Shown here: piece by piece, positions 5,951-13,499 of the stretch | How positions within the stretch are numbered: the stretch's first letter is position 1 | Layout of the letters: the number at the start of each line of letters is the position of its first letter | From: Sedimentisphaerales bacterium | GTDB lineage: Bacteria; Planctomycetota; Phycisphaerae; Sedimentisphaerales; Anaerobacaceae | DNA length: 14,460 bases | NCBI GenBank assembly: GCA_016933985.1 | Contig: JAFGTU010000296.1 | Location: forward strand, 1 to 14,460 | Reading direction: 5' to 3' | Notes under the pieces: model-generated | What the model saw: only the letters and a program-made list of their open reading frames with translations | What the model was told of the DNA's origin: nothing | The model's database searches: none | Made by a program: the position numbers and the translations under genes

Positions 5951-6082
5951 TTTCTTTTCTTTCTTGCCGGCGACTTGAATGGCGATTGTGAGGTCGATTT
6001 CGACGACCTCGCCCAAATGGCCGCAAACTGGCTAATCGACTGCTACGCAGACCCCAACAACCCAGCCTGCATCCCCAAGTAG
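5951..6082 (+). pseudogene. Orphan dockerin-like gene tail (5' part missing)
   Basis: Directly after the TAG of the preceding gene, and in the same frame, an open stretch runs to TAG 6080-6082. From 5966 it encodes AGDLNGDCEVDFDDLAQ, then MAANWLIDCYADPNN and ACIPK. The D-x-N-x-D-x-x-V-D-x-x-D-L part is a single dockerin/EF-hand type calcium loop. The NWL...PNNP ending is typical of the very C-terminus of secreted planctomycete proteins. No start codon, ribosome site, signal peptide or upstream domain is present, and the Phe/Leu-rich codons 5951-5965 do not look like coding sequence. It is best read as the surviving 3' end of a secreted protein gene whose body was lost when the island arrived or by recombination. 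Confidence 0.72.
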
Positions 6083-6150
6083 CCCCCCGCTCCCACCATA
6101 CCCTTCTTCCATTCAGTATCTGCGTCAATCTGTGAAATCTGTGTTTTCAC

Positions 6151-6179
6151 TTGACATCAAACCACAAATACAATATAAT
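6151..6179 (+). promoter_or_regulatory. Perfect consensus sigma70-type promoter
   Basis: TTGACA (6151-6156) and TATAAT (6174-6179) are both exact consensus, with the optimal 17-base spacer. Transcription would start near 6186. No recognisable gene follows. A 25-codon ORF (ATG 6216, stop 6291-6293, beginning MRKTRTWPSK) and an overlapping frame from ATG 6233 (MAIKTNQNTYPDAAPMS) have no ribosome binding site. The transcript would run into low-complexity and repeat DNA. Confidence 0.6.
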
Positions 6180-6289
6180 AAGCATCAAACTGAATAGGCT
6201 TGATCATACTGACAGATGCGAAAAACCAGAACATGGCCATCAAAACCAATCAGAACACCTATCCGGATGCCGCCCCCATGTCCGTACCA

Positions 6290-6480
6290 ATAATCAATCA
6301 TCAATCATCAATAATCAGTCCTGAAACCTGTTCTCCTGGTCCCCTCTACCCTGATAACCTCGTACCCCGATCCCCTCTGCCTCTTCTGTCTCCCGTCTTC
6401 TGTCTTCTACCCATATCCCCTCTCCTGCCCATCTTGCCGCTTGTGCTCTTATCCCCTGTGCCCTTTCACCCTTTGTTCCT
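6290..6480. repeat. Low-complexity tract: ATCAATC-like units, then strand-biased C/T-rich DNA
   Basis: Positions 6290-6319 are degenerate tandem ATCAATC/ATAATC units. From about 6330 to 6480 the plus strand is strongly pyrimidine-rich (CCCCT, TCTTCTGTCTCC and similar words repeat). The minus strand reads like AGAAGACAGAAGACGG, resembling the 3' tail of xseB near 1001-1037. The open frame through it is rich in Pro, Leu and Ser only because of composition and is not called as a gene. Confidence 0.5.
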
Positions 6481-6503
6481 TCGTGCCTTCGCGCCTTCGT
6501 GGC
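6471..6503. repeat. CTTCGTGCC/GCCTTCGTGGC repeat copy
   Basis: This stretch contains a stuttered form of the arm seen before xseB: CCTTCGTGCCTTCGCGCC followed by GCCTTCGTGGC (6493-6503). The final 11 bases are identical to 755-765 and 4554-4564. It lies immediately upstream of the AAACAAACCCAAT cluster. Confidence 0.5.
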
Positions 6504-6514
6504 TAACACTCAAT

Positions 6515-6688
6515 TATGCAAAACAAACCCAATTTCAAAATAGGTAAACCAACCTTAACTCCTTGCCACAAAAGGCATTATATGGATTCTCAGCCCCGCC
6601 GCCCCAGAAAAAACAAACCCAATCAAACCCAATCCTGCGATGTAATACACGCTCTACGCTATATGCTATACAAAACAAACCCAATTCC
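6515..6688. repeat. AAACAAACCCAAT repeat cluster (three full copies, one half copy)
   Basis: The exact 13-mer AAACAAACCCAAT occurs at 6521-6533, 6611-6623 and 6673-6685, and CAAACCCAAT at 6624-6633. The first and third copies match over 22 bases at 20 positions (6515-6536 and 6667-6688). Copies two and three are each followed closely by GCGATGT. Just before the third copy is a triple 7-base unit GCTCTAC-GCTATAT-GCTATAC (6651-6671). Translated, the region gives NKPNFK, NKPNQTQ and KTNPI, peptides I recall from many spurious ORFs of Phycisphaerae genomes. It is treated as an intergenic repeat family, not a gene. Confidence 0.65.
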
Positions 6689-6832
6689 CACCGCGCGATG
6701 TGCCATCGAACTTCCACCGCATATTGACCCCCCAAAGCGGTTCTGGTATCTTGACCCTGGCCGCCCAAACCGGGCAATGGCGCCCCGTTTTTCAATGCTT
6801 GACGCGTTCTGGCTTTTTGCGAAAGGATTGAT

Positions 6833-7573
6833 ATGAAGCACTATGTAAAAGACCGAGTGGTAGTCATAACAGGCGGAACTTCGGGTTTTGGATTCGAGGC
6901 GGCTCGGATGCTCCTTGAAATGGGTGCAAAGGTCGCCATCACCGGGCGCAACCAGAAGCGCCTCGACCAGGCCAAAAAGAAGCTGGCCAATAAGAACCTG
7001 CTCGCCGTCCGGGCCGACGCGGTCAAGACCCAGGACTGGCGCAAGCTCATAGCCGCCGTCAAAAAGCGATTCGGCCGCATCGACGTCCTCGTCAATAACC
7101 ACGGCGCCGGCATAAAAATCGCCGAGCTCGAGCAAATGACCGACCGCGACCTTCAAACAGTCATGGATGTCAACATAATCTCAGTAATGAAGGGATGCCG
7201 CGAAGTCGTCGGCCTGATGAAGAAGCAAGGCAGCGGACACATCATCAACGTATCGAGCGGCTGCGCCCATTACTCCTGGCCGAGCTGGGCCGCATACACC
7301 GCCGCCAAGGCAGGCATGGTCGGCTTCACACGCTGCCTCCACCTCGAAATGGCCCAGTGGGGAGGCAAGGCCACCTCATTCGTCCCCGGCGCCGCCAGGA
7401 CAAACTTCTGCAAGGCCGCTAAAATCGACGATTCCTGGCTCGATGGCTACCCATCAGGCGAAGACTTCGCCAGGACCCTTGTCCACTCTATCGACGTCCC
7501 CGAAAACTCCTTCATCGACGAGGTAATCATCTGGGGCACTAAGCAGGTAAAGGAAATGCTCAACCCCTTCTAA
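6833..7573 (+). CDS. Short-chain dehydrogenase/reductase, NADP(H)-type
   Basis: This is a classical SDR oxidoreductase of 246 residues, cytoplasmic, acting on an unknown alcohol or carbonyl. The Rossmann cofactor motif TGGTSGFG is at residues 13-20, and Arg39 at the end of strand two (ITGRN) suggests NADP(H) rather than NAD(H). The structural NNHGAG motif is at 88-93. The catalytic tetrad is complete: Asn114, Ser142, Tyr155 and Lys159 (YTAAK). The position after the active site carries FVPGAARTNF, the usual PG...T element. The start at 6833 has AAAGGA five bases upstream. The C-terminal substrate region (residues 190-246) gives no clue to the substrate. The glycosidase gene follows 64 bases downstream on the same strand, so the two may be cotranscribed and the SDR may process released sugars. 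Confidence 0.92.
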   Translation: MKHYVKDRVVVITGGTSGFGFEAARMLLEMGAKVAITGRNQKRLDQAKKKLANKNLLAVRADAVKTQDWRKLIAAVKKRFGRIDVLVNNHGAGIKIAELEQMTDRDLQTVMDVNIISVMKGCREVVGLMKKQGSGHIINVSSGCAHYSWPSWAAYTAAKAGMVGFTRCLHLEMAQWGGKATSFVPGAARTNFCKAAKIDDSWLDGYPSGEDFARTLVHSIDVPENSFIDEVIIWGTKQVKEMLNPF

Positions 7574-7637
7574 CCGGCTGGCGATTTGAGTGACAAAAGC
7601 TTACATCGACGCTGCTCCGCCACTTAGGAGAAAGACA

Positions 7638-9272
7638 ATGGTTCGTTTCATTGGGCTGTTGCTGGCCCTCGTCGCTGGTATCGCCTGCAAAGCCGATGCC
7701 GAACAGGGGCGGTACTTTGCGAAGAAACATTACGAGCCACACCCGCTGCCCGTCTTTGAGACGACAAAGGATAAGCTCCCCTCGCCCGTCTTCGACGAAG
7801 ACCAATCTTACGCAGCCTGCTATTGGAAGGCGTGGGAAATCGCATTCAGAAACTTTCACGAGCCTGCGCCCCAGAGCGGCTTCGTCTCGCAGTTCATCGA
7901 CGCGGCCTTCAACGAGAACATCTTTCTCTGGGATACCTGCTTTTTGACGATGTTCTGCAACTACGCCCATCCGCACGTCCCCGGCATCCGATCTCTCGAC
8001 AATTTCTACGCCAGGCAGTACGAAGACGGCGAAATCTGTCGGGAAATCAACCGGACGACCGGCAGGGACTATCCAAGCTGGGTAAACGCCGGCAGAGAGC
8101 CGCTCTTCAGCCGATGGGGATTCGACCTCCACGCCGGACACAAGCGAGCCGGCATCGAATACCGCGGACGACCGGCCCCGAAACCCAATCCCATCCTGAC
8201 CCTCGACGCCCTGAATCATCCCATATTCGCCTGGGCGGAGCTTGAAAGCTATCGCGTAACCGGCGATATCGAACGTCTGAAAATGGTCTGGGAGCCGCTG
8301 GTCCGCTATTACGGGGCCCTCCAAAAGTACATCCGCCAGGGCAATGGCTTGTACATGACCGATTGGGCAAGTATGGATAACTCGGCCCGAAATCCCGGCC
8401 TGGCCGGCGGCGGAACCGCTATCGACACATCCTGCGAAATGGTCCTGTTCACAAGGAATCTGGCCGAGATTGCACGCGCAATCGGCAAGGCTAAGCAGGC
8501 CGACAAGTTCGCCAAAGAAGCCGATGAACTGGCCGGAATCATCAACGACAAGATGTGGGACCCCGAAAAACGCTTCTATTACGACCTGACCGTAAACGAA
8601 GACCGAATCGGAGTGAAAACCATAGCCGCATTCTGGACGCTCCTGGCCGGCGTGGCATCGCAGGAGCAGGCAAAGGCCCTTGCCGCCGAGCTCGAGAACC
8701 CCAAGACCTTCAAAACGCTCCACCGCGTCCCGACCCTGGCCGCCGACGAAAAGAGCTTCAGCCCGACCGGCGACTACTGGTGCGGAGCTGCCTGGGCCCC
8801 GACCAACGTGATGGTCGTTCGCGGACTCGAACGCTACGGCTATACAGACCTGGCCCGAGACATTGCATTGAACCACCTCGACAACGTCGTCAAGGTCTTC
8901 AGGCAAACGGGCACTATCTGGGAGAACTATGCACCACAGGAGCTCGCCCCCGGCCGGCCGGCAAAAAAAGACTTCGTCGGATGGAGCGGAATCGCCCCCA
9001 TCGCCCTGCTCCTCGAATACAAAATCGGCCTGCGACCCGACGCAGCCAACAATACCCTCACCTGGCGCATCGCCTCCGAAAAGCGCCTCGGAGTCGAACG
9101 CTACTGGTTCGCCGGAAAGACGGCCTCGCTGATGTGCAGCCCAGCAGGCGATTCCTCGAATCGCAATATCCGCGTTTCGAGCAACGCACCCTTCCGACTG
9201 GTGATCATCCTAAATGGAAGAACCCGCACAATAGAAATCCGCAAAGATGAACCCGTAGAGATCGACCTTTAG
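7638..9272 (+). CDS. Secreted (alpha/alpha)6-barrel glycosidase, GH63/trehalase-like (MGH1-like)
   Basis: The 544-residue exported enzyme should hydrolyse a glycoside by inversion. The signal peptide is MVRFIGLLLALVAGIACKAD. The body has the hallmarks of the clan containing GH37 trehalases and GH63 enzymes: FLWDTCFLTMF early, WAELESYRVTGD, WASMDNSARNPG with the probable general acid Asp247, WCGAAWAPTNVMV, and GTIWENYAPQ with the probable base Glu429, followed by FVGWSG. A small C-terminal beta domain follows. Real substrates of such planctomycete proteins are mostly unknown, so trehalose should not be assumed. The start at 7638 is chosen for AGGAG seven bases upstream and the signal peptide. 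The frame is open back to 7590 but that part is unlikely to be translated. The bidirectional terminator at 9448-9483 ends the unit. Confidence 0.85.
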   Translation: MVRFIGLLLALVAGIACKADAEQGRYFAKKHYEPHPLPVFETTKDKLPSPVFDEDQSYAACYWKAWEIAFRNFHEPAPQSGFVSQFIDAAFNENIFLWDTCFLTMFCNYAHPHVPGIRSLDNFYARQYEDGEICREINRTTGRDYPSWVNAGREPLFSRWGFDLHAGHKRAGIEYRGRPAPKPNPILTLDALNHPIFAWAELESYRVTGDIERLKMVWEPLVRYYGALQKYIRQGNGLYMTDWASMDNSARNPGLAGGGTAIDTSCEMVLFTRNLAEIARAIGKAKQADKFAKEADELAGIINDKMWDPEKRFYYDLTVNEDRIGVKTIAAFWTLLAGVASQEQAKALAAELENPKTFKTLHRVPTLAADEKSFSPTGDYWCGAAWAPTNVMVVRGLERYGYTDLARDIALNHLDNVVKVFRQTGTIWENYAPQELAPGRPAKKDFVGWSGIAPIALLLEYKIGLRPDAANNTLTWRIASEKRLGVERYWFAGKTASLMCSPAGDSSNRNIRVSSNAPFRLVIILNGRTRTIEIRKDEPVEIDL

Positions 9273-9447
9273 GAAGCCTGCCCGCCAAAAACCTGCGCAG
9301 AAATACACTGCATCCTTGAAGTTAGCTGCAGTACTCCCACCGAACCGCATCCCCTACTCGCGCCTTTGAATAGGTGATGCACAATAGAAGAAAGCGGTGT
9401 GCCGAAAGACTCAACCTGCCGACAAAGCAGTACAATCACTACGATAT

Positions 9448-9483
9448 AAAAAGGTCCTGCAACTGAACATGCAGGACCTTTTT
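9448..9483. terminator. Bidirectional rho-independent terminator
   Basis: AAAAAGGTCCTGC (9448-9460) and GCAGGACCTTTTT (9471-9483) form a perfect 13-pair stem with a 10-base loop and T-runs on both strands. It lies between the convergent glycosidase and cold-shock genes and should stop both transcripts. The remaining 9273-9447 shows no gene. Confidence 0.93.
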
Positions 9484-9506
9484 GATTACTTCAAGCCTTT
9501 TGTCTC

Positions 9507-9710
9507 TTAGCCCGGGATCACATTGGTTGCACACGGGCCTTTTTTGCCTTGTCCTACCTCATACTGGACGCTCTGGCCTTCCTCGAGCGAGGCATAACCT
9601 TCCGTCTTGATTTCCGAGTGATGGACAAACAAATCATCGCCGCCGTCATCCGGGGCAATGAAGCCGTATCCCTTACTTGAATTAAACCACTTCACAATAC
9701 CTGTACTCAC
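9507..9710 (-). CDS. csp: Cold-shock domain RNA/DNA-binding protein
   Basis: This is a 67-residue single cold-shock domain protein, the normal length of the family. It binds single-stranded nucleic acid and acts as an RNA chaperone in the cytoplasm. The start region GIVKWFNSSKGYGFI contains RNP1 (KGYGFI) and is followed by RNP2 (DLFVHHS). The end TNVIPG is the usual A..V.P type. The start codon is GTG at 9710, with AAGGAG eight bases upstream. The 5' leader has a stable small hairpin touching that ribosome site. The exact paralogue (cspA, cspC and so on) cannot be told. Confidence 0.96.
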   Translation of the reverse strand: MSTGIVKWFNSSKGYGFIAPDDGGDDLFVHHSEIKTEGYASLEEGQSVQYEVGQGKKGPCATNVIPG

Positions 9711-9724
9711 TTATACTTCTCCTT

Positions 9725-9740
9725 GGCCTATTCATAGGCC
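9725..9740 (-). promoter_or_regulatory. Leader hairpin abutting the csp ribosome binding site
   Basis: GGCCTA-TTCA-TAGGCC is a perfect six-pair hairpin in the csp leader. In the RNA its 3' arm ends exactly where AAGGAG begins. GCCAA (9746-9750 on the plus strand) could pair instead with TTGGC at 9723-9727, which would cover part of the ribosome site, so two exclusive folds are possible. Structured leaders are known for cold-shock genes. Confidence 0.4.
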
Positions 9741-9818
9741 GCAAAGCCAATATCTCTCACTATTGTTATCGAAGGCGTACTCTTGAGAGACGAAAGAACA
9801 CACCTTTCTGAATACTCG

Positions 9819-9847
9819 AATATACCGCCAACATATTAGAAAAACAA
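9819..9847 (-). promoter_or_regulatory. Possible csp promoter
   Basis: Read on the minus strand, TTGTTT (9842-9847) and TATATT (9819-9824) are 17 bases apart, which would give a leader of about 100 bases. The -35 match is weak. The rest of the 9711-10129 gap contains A-rich DNA and a short AAACGG/CCGTTT hairpin (9921-9938), but no gene I can support. Confidence 0.3.
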
Positions 9848-10129
9848 GAAAAAACAAGAAATGGGGTAAAAAATATAACACCGCGGCTGTATCTGAGAAC
9901 CGGCAAGCAACCGCAACTCCAAACGGAAACCGCCGTTTTTGCCTCAATAATGCACACTGAGAAACTCGATACGCCCCAACGCACCGTCACTGCGGGCATG
10001 GGGGTCATTGAAATATATCGGGTTCAACGGATAAGCCACGCCCTTGAGACAAAAAACGCCGCTTAATCCATCCCGTCTTCCCGTAGCTTACACGACAAGA
10101 GCCGCCTCCGCTCCATCGTCCCCTTCCTG

Positions 10130-11989
10130 TTACCGCGATTCCTTGCGCCCCTGGCGACGACGGTCGGCCTCCTTGAGAAGCCTCTTGCGGATCCGGATGG
10201 AACTCGGGCATATCTCGACAAGCTCATCCTCCTGAATATACTCCAGGGCGACCTCGAGGCTCATTTTTCTTGCCGTTCTGACCTTTGCCGCATCATCCTT
10301 GCCCGCAGCGCGAACGTTGGTAAGCTGCTTGCTTTTGGCGACGTTGACCGGTATATCGTTCTCCTTGCAATGCTCCCCGACTACCTGCCCTTGATACACT
10401 TTCTCACCCGGCTCGACGAAGAAAATGCCCCGGTCGTACAGAGCGTCGAGGGCATAAGCTGTAACTTGCCCGGCAGTCGTCGCAATCATAACGCCGGCCT
10501 TTCGCTGAGGTATGGCCCCTCGCATCAACTCATATCTTTCAAAAGTATGGTGCAGGACCGCACGCCCGGCCGTGGCGTTCAGCGCCCTTGCATGAAGGCC
10601 GAAAAGACCCCGTGAAGGAATCAGGAATTCCATGTGAATAAAATCGCTCGCCCCGCTCTTGGCCTCCATCTTGATTAACTCGCTTCGCCGGTCGCCCAGG
10701 AGGCTCATTATCGCACTCTGGCAATCCAGCGGACAATCCACAGCCAATAGTTCTATCGGCTCGTGCTGCCTGCCCTCGATGGTCTTCAGAATCACGTTCG
10801 GCTTTCCTGCGCAAACCTCATATCCTTCGCGCCGCATATTCTCTAATAGAACGCCCAGGTGCATCAGCCCTCTGCCTGAGACATTGAATTCTTCAGGCGT
10901 CCGCCCCGGCTCGACCCTCAAAGCCACATTCTTGGCAAGCTCCTTTTCGAGCCTCTCTCCAATCTGTCTGCTCGTCAGATAGCTGCCGTCCCTGCCGGCA
11001 AAAGGCCCGTCGTTGACCCTGAAGGTCATCGTCATCGTCGGCTCGTCAACCGGGATAACGGCAAGTCTCGAAGGCTTTTCCGCGCAGGCGATGGTGTCGC
11101 CGATTTCAACCGGATCAAGCCCCGAAATCGCACATATATCGCCCGCCGAGACGCTTGCAACCTGTTTTCGGCCCAGGCCGAAGAATTGATGAATCTGCAT
11201 AACCTTCTGCTGTGTATGCAGCCCATCCTTGTCGATTACAGTCACCTTCTGGCCCTGGTCTATACGCCCGGCAAAGACCTTGCCTATCGCTATCCGTCCG
11301 ACGTAATCCGAATACTCCTGGTTGCTAACGAGCATTTGCAGCGGCTCGTCCAGGCTTGCTTTCGGCGCAGGAACCTTGCTTATAATCGCGTCGAATATCA
11401 CCTCCATATTGTCGGTCCTCTTCTCAAGGTCGCCTGTCGCCCAGCCCTCCTTTGCCGATGCATAGATGAGAGGGAAATCGAGCGCCTCGGATTTGGCCCC
11501 GAGATGAACGAGCAAATCGAATACTTCGTTAACGACATCATCCGGCCGACTGTTCAGCCGGTCCACTTTGTTGATCACGACAATCGGACAGAGCTTGTGC
11601 TCAAGGGCCTTGCTCAGCACGAATCGCGTCTGCGGCATAGGCCCCTCGAACGCATCCACCAGAAGTAGCACACCGTCGGCCATCTTCAGAACGCGCTCGA
11701 CCTCGCCGCCGAAATCGGCATGGCCGGGAGTGTCGATCAGGTTGATCTTGTACTCATCGCCTTTGGAATCCGTGTAGTAAATCGCGCAGTTCTTGCTCAG
11801 AATCGTAATGCCGCGCTCCCGCTCGAGCGGGTTCGAGTCCATAATCAGCCCATGCTCGCTGCCGGCCAGCTTGTCCAGCTCCTCATCACGAAACATCCCC
11901 GACTGGTAAAGAAGCCGATCGACCAGCGTAGTCTTGCCGTGGTCCACATGAGCGATTATCGCAACATTACGAATATGATCCGAATACAT
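10130..11989 (-). CDS. typA: Ribosome-associated GTPase TypA/BipA
   Basis: This is a translational GTPase of the EF-G family (619 residues, normal length) that binds the ribosome and helps 50S assembly and stress or low-temperature growth. The G motifs are complete: G1 AHVDHGKTT (13-21), G2 RERGITI (57-63), G3 DTPGH (86-90), G4 NKVD (140-143) and G5 SAKEGWA. After it come the domain II beta barrel, EF-G-like domains III and V (FNVSGRGLMHLGVLLENMRREG, SRGLFG), and the TypA-specific C-terminal domain ending in a basic tail (KRLLKEADRRRQGRK). ATG 11989 is chosen with GAAGG six bases upstream. A TTG at 11995 abuts that site and is rejected. It lies upstream of csp on the same strand but 420 bases away, so is probably separate. 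Confidence 0.97.
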   Translation of the reverse strand: MYSDHIRNVAIIAHVDHGKTTLVDRLLYQSGMFRDEELDKLAGSEHGLIMDSNPLERERGITILSKNCAIYYTDSKGDEYKINLIDTPGHADFGGEVERVLKMADGVLLLVDAFEGPMPQTRFVLSKALEHKLCPIVVINKVDRLNSRPDDVVNEVFDLLVHLGAKSEALDFPLIYASAKEGWATGDLEKRTDNMEVIFDAIISKVPAPKASLDEPLQMLVSNQEYSDYVGRIAIGKVFAGRIDQGQKVTVIDKDGLHTQQKVMQIHQFFGLGRKQVASVSAGDICAISGLDPVEIGDTIACAEKPSRLAVIPVDEPTMTMTFRVNDGPFAGRDGSYLTSRQIGERLEKELAKNVALRVEPGRTPEEFNVSGRGLMHLGVLLENMRREGYEVCAGKPNVILKTIEGRQHEPIELLAVDCPLDCQSAIMSLLGDRRSELIKMEAKSGASDFIHMEFLIPSRGLFGLHARALNATAGRAVLHHTFERYELMRGAIPQRKAGVMIATTAGQVTAYALDALYDRGIFFVEPGEKVYQGQVVGEHCKENDIPVNVAKSKQLTNVRAAGKDDAAKVRTARKMSLEVALEYIQEDELVEICPSSIRIRKRLLKEADRRRQGRKESR

Positions 11990-12069
11990 AACCAACCTTC
12001 AACACATTCAACATCAATCCACCCTCTGCAGGCAATCCTGGTTAGTCCTCACACGCCCAACACCGCCTG

Positions 12070-12097
12070 ATTATATCTCAAAGCGGTCCACATGCAA
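12070..12097 (-). promoter_or_regulatory. Probable typA promoter
   Basis: On the minus strand an exact TATAAT (12070-12075) is preceded by TTGCAT (12092-12097) with a 16-base spacer. Transcription would begin about 75 bases before the typA start. Confidence 0.45.
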
Positions 12098-12175
12098 GCG
12101 ATAATCCGTCAAACAGCCGAGTTTCAGCAAAAATCCTTCAGCCCAACGGTCCCATAGCTCTGCCTGCACTGAACA

Positions 12176-13477
12176 TCATTGGTCCAGTTTGATGCCGCGT
12201 ATTACCATTCCTGCTTGATTCCTGCCAATGTAGGATTTTCCGTCGGCTGCGACCCGGAGTTCGTCCAGCCAGACGTCATTTGGGGCGTCTTTGTCCGGGC
12301 GGCGCATTATGAGCGTATCGCCGTCGAAGGTCCATCTATCGTCGGAATCCGGGCGGTTGAGCCTGCCTTCGGGTAGGATTGTAACGATGCTCTCGGCCTC
12401 GTAGTTTACAAGGTGCTTCCATTTTCCGAACAGGGCTGACGGCTCTACTTTGGCTTCTTTGTCGGGCGGCTTCGTAAGCGGCTCGCTCGCAACGGGCCAG
12501 CCTTGGCTGGTCCAGAGCAGCGGCCTGATTTGCAGGTTCCTCCCGCCCCTGGTCTGCCGCGCATCGTAGGTATGGTGCACCAGAAAATCGCCGTCCGGGG
12601 TCTGGATAACCGAGTTATGCCCCGGGCCCCGCCAGTTTTCGTGGCTGGCCAGGACGAGCGAGCCGCCGCCCTCCGTCATACGGTTGCCTTCGATATCAAC
12701 GTATGGGCCGGTTACTTGTTTGCTCCGCCCAACCATAACGCGGTACGTGCTGTTGACACCCTCGCAGCAGGCATCGAAGGAAACGAACAGGTAATAATAG
12801 CCGTTCCGGCTGATGATGTACGCCGCCTCGATGGCGTGGTGAACGGGCCGCCGGGCCAGCGAGTATCGCCGGCTGTCAACCGGGTTGGGCTTTCCCGTGG
12901 CCGGGTCGATATGCACCATCTTAATCCCGTCCCAGAACGACCCGAATGCAAGATAGATCTTGCCGTCATTATCCGCAAAAATCGCCGGATCAATCGCGTT
13001 GAAGTCGGTCTTGCCCGGGGCCGATTCGATGGCCTTGCCATGGTCGCTCCACTCATAGTCTTTGCTTGCAGGGTCCAGAACTTTGTTTGTCGCAAGGCCG
13101 ATGCACGACCTCTGGCTGCCGAAAGTCGAGATCGAATAGTAAAGGTGGTACTTCCCGTTGAAATACGCGATATCCGGCGCCCATATATTCCTCGACCCGG
13201 GGACCTCGTTTCGTGCCCAATCCGGCACTGAAGTCTCGAAGACCCTCCCGACCGGCTCCCACTCGACCAGGTCCTTCGAGCGATTGATGGGGATGCCTCT
13301 GCCGGTGCAGAAGACGTAGTACCGCCCGTCTTGCTGTGACCTGATTATGCCCGGATCCGGAATGCCTCGCCCAAGACCCTGCCCCGCCCCCGCGCAAAGA
13401 CCGCTCGTGAAGAAGACCAAAAGAACGACAACACAACACCTGCCGGCGCCAGTTTTCAGATAGAAGCCATTGTTCAT
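12176..13477 (-). CDS. Secreted GH43 family enzyme, arabinan endo-1,5-alpha-L-arabinosidase-like
   Basis: This is a 433-residue exported glycosidase with a GH43 five-bladed propeller and a C-terminal beta-barrel domain of the GH43_C type. The signal peptide spans MNNGFYLKTGAGRCC plus a hydrophobic run to about residue 29. The three GH43 acids are in place: Asp41 in IPDPGII (base), Asp163 in NAIDPAIF (pKa tuner), and Glu217 in HHAIEAAY (acid). GPGHNSV supplies the central His seen in arabinanases, and NIWAPDI and YYLFVSFDACC also fit endo-arabinanases, which cut the alpha-1,5 backbone of arabinan. Residues from about 347 (ALFGKWKH) form the extra domain. The start at 13477 has AAGGA eight bases upstream. 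The frame is open to 13537 but that part is leader. Arabinan specificity is likely, not certain. Confidence 0.9.
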   Translation of the reverse strand: MNNGFYLKTGAGRCCVVVLLVFFTSGLCAGAGQGLGRGIPDPGIIRSQQDGRYYVFCTGRGIPINRSKDLVEWEPVGRVFETSVPDWARNEVPGSRNIWAPDIAYFNGKYHLYYSISTFGSQRSCIGLATNKVLDPASKDYEWSDHGKAIESAPGKTDFNAIDPAIFADNDGKIYLAFGSFWDGIKMVHIDPATGKPNPVDSRRYSLARRPVHHAIEAAYIISRNGYYYLFVSFDACCEGVNSTYRVMVGRSKQVTGPYVDIEGNRMTEGGGSLVLASHENWRGPGHNSVIQTPDGDFLVHHTYDARQTRGGRNLQIRPLLWTSQGWPVASEPLTKPPDKEAKVEPSALFGKWKHLVNYEAESIVTILPEGRLNRPDSDDRWTFDGDTLIMRRPDKDAPNDVWLDELRVAADGKSYIGRNQAGMVIRGIKLDQ

Positions 13478-13499
13478 AGAAGATTCCTTTACAGTTATG

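Noticed and set aside
6200..6547. 115-codon plus-strand ORF rich in Pro, Leu and Ser after the perfect promoter
   Set aside because: It is composed of low-complexity pyrimidine-rich DNA and repeat copies, starts at TTG without a ribosome site, and looks like composition rather than coding.
6515..6688. CRISPR array interpretation of the 13-base repeats
   Set aside because: The repeats are too short, the spacing is irregular (90 and 62 bases), one copy is partial, and no cas gene is near.
6516..6836. 106-codon ORF across the AAACAAACCCAAT cluster
   Set aside because: The peptide simply translates the repeat copies and the leader of the dehydrogenase gene.
7560..8906. 448-codon minus-strand ORF opposite the glycosidase
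   Set aside because: It is a long shadow frame caused by GC-rich codon use of the plus-strand gene, which has a signal peptide, catalytic motifs and a ribosome site. The minus-frame protein shows no domain.
9921..9938. AAACGG/CCGTTT hairpin followed by T residues as a plus-strand terminator
   Set aside because: No plus-strand gene lies upstream for it to terminate, the stem is only six pairs, and it lies behind the csp promoter region.
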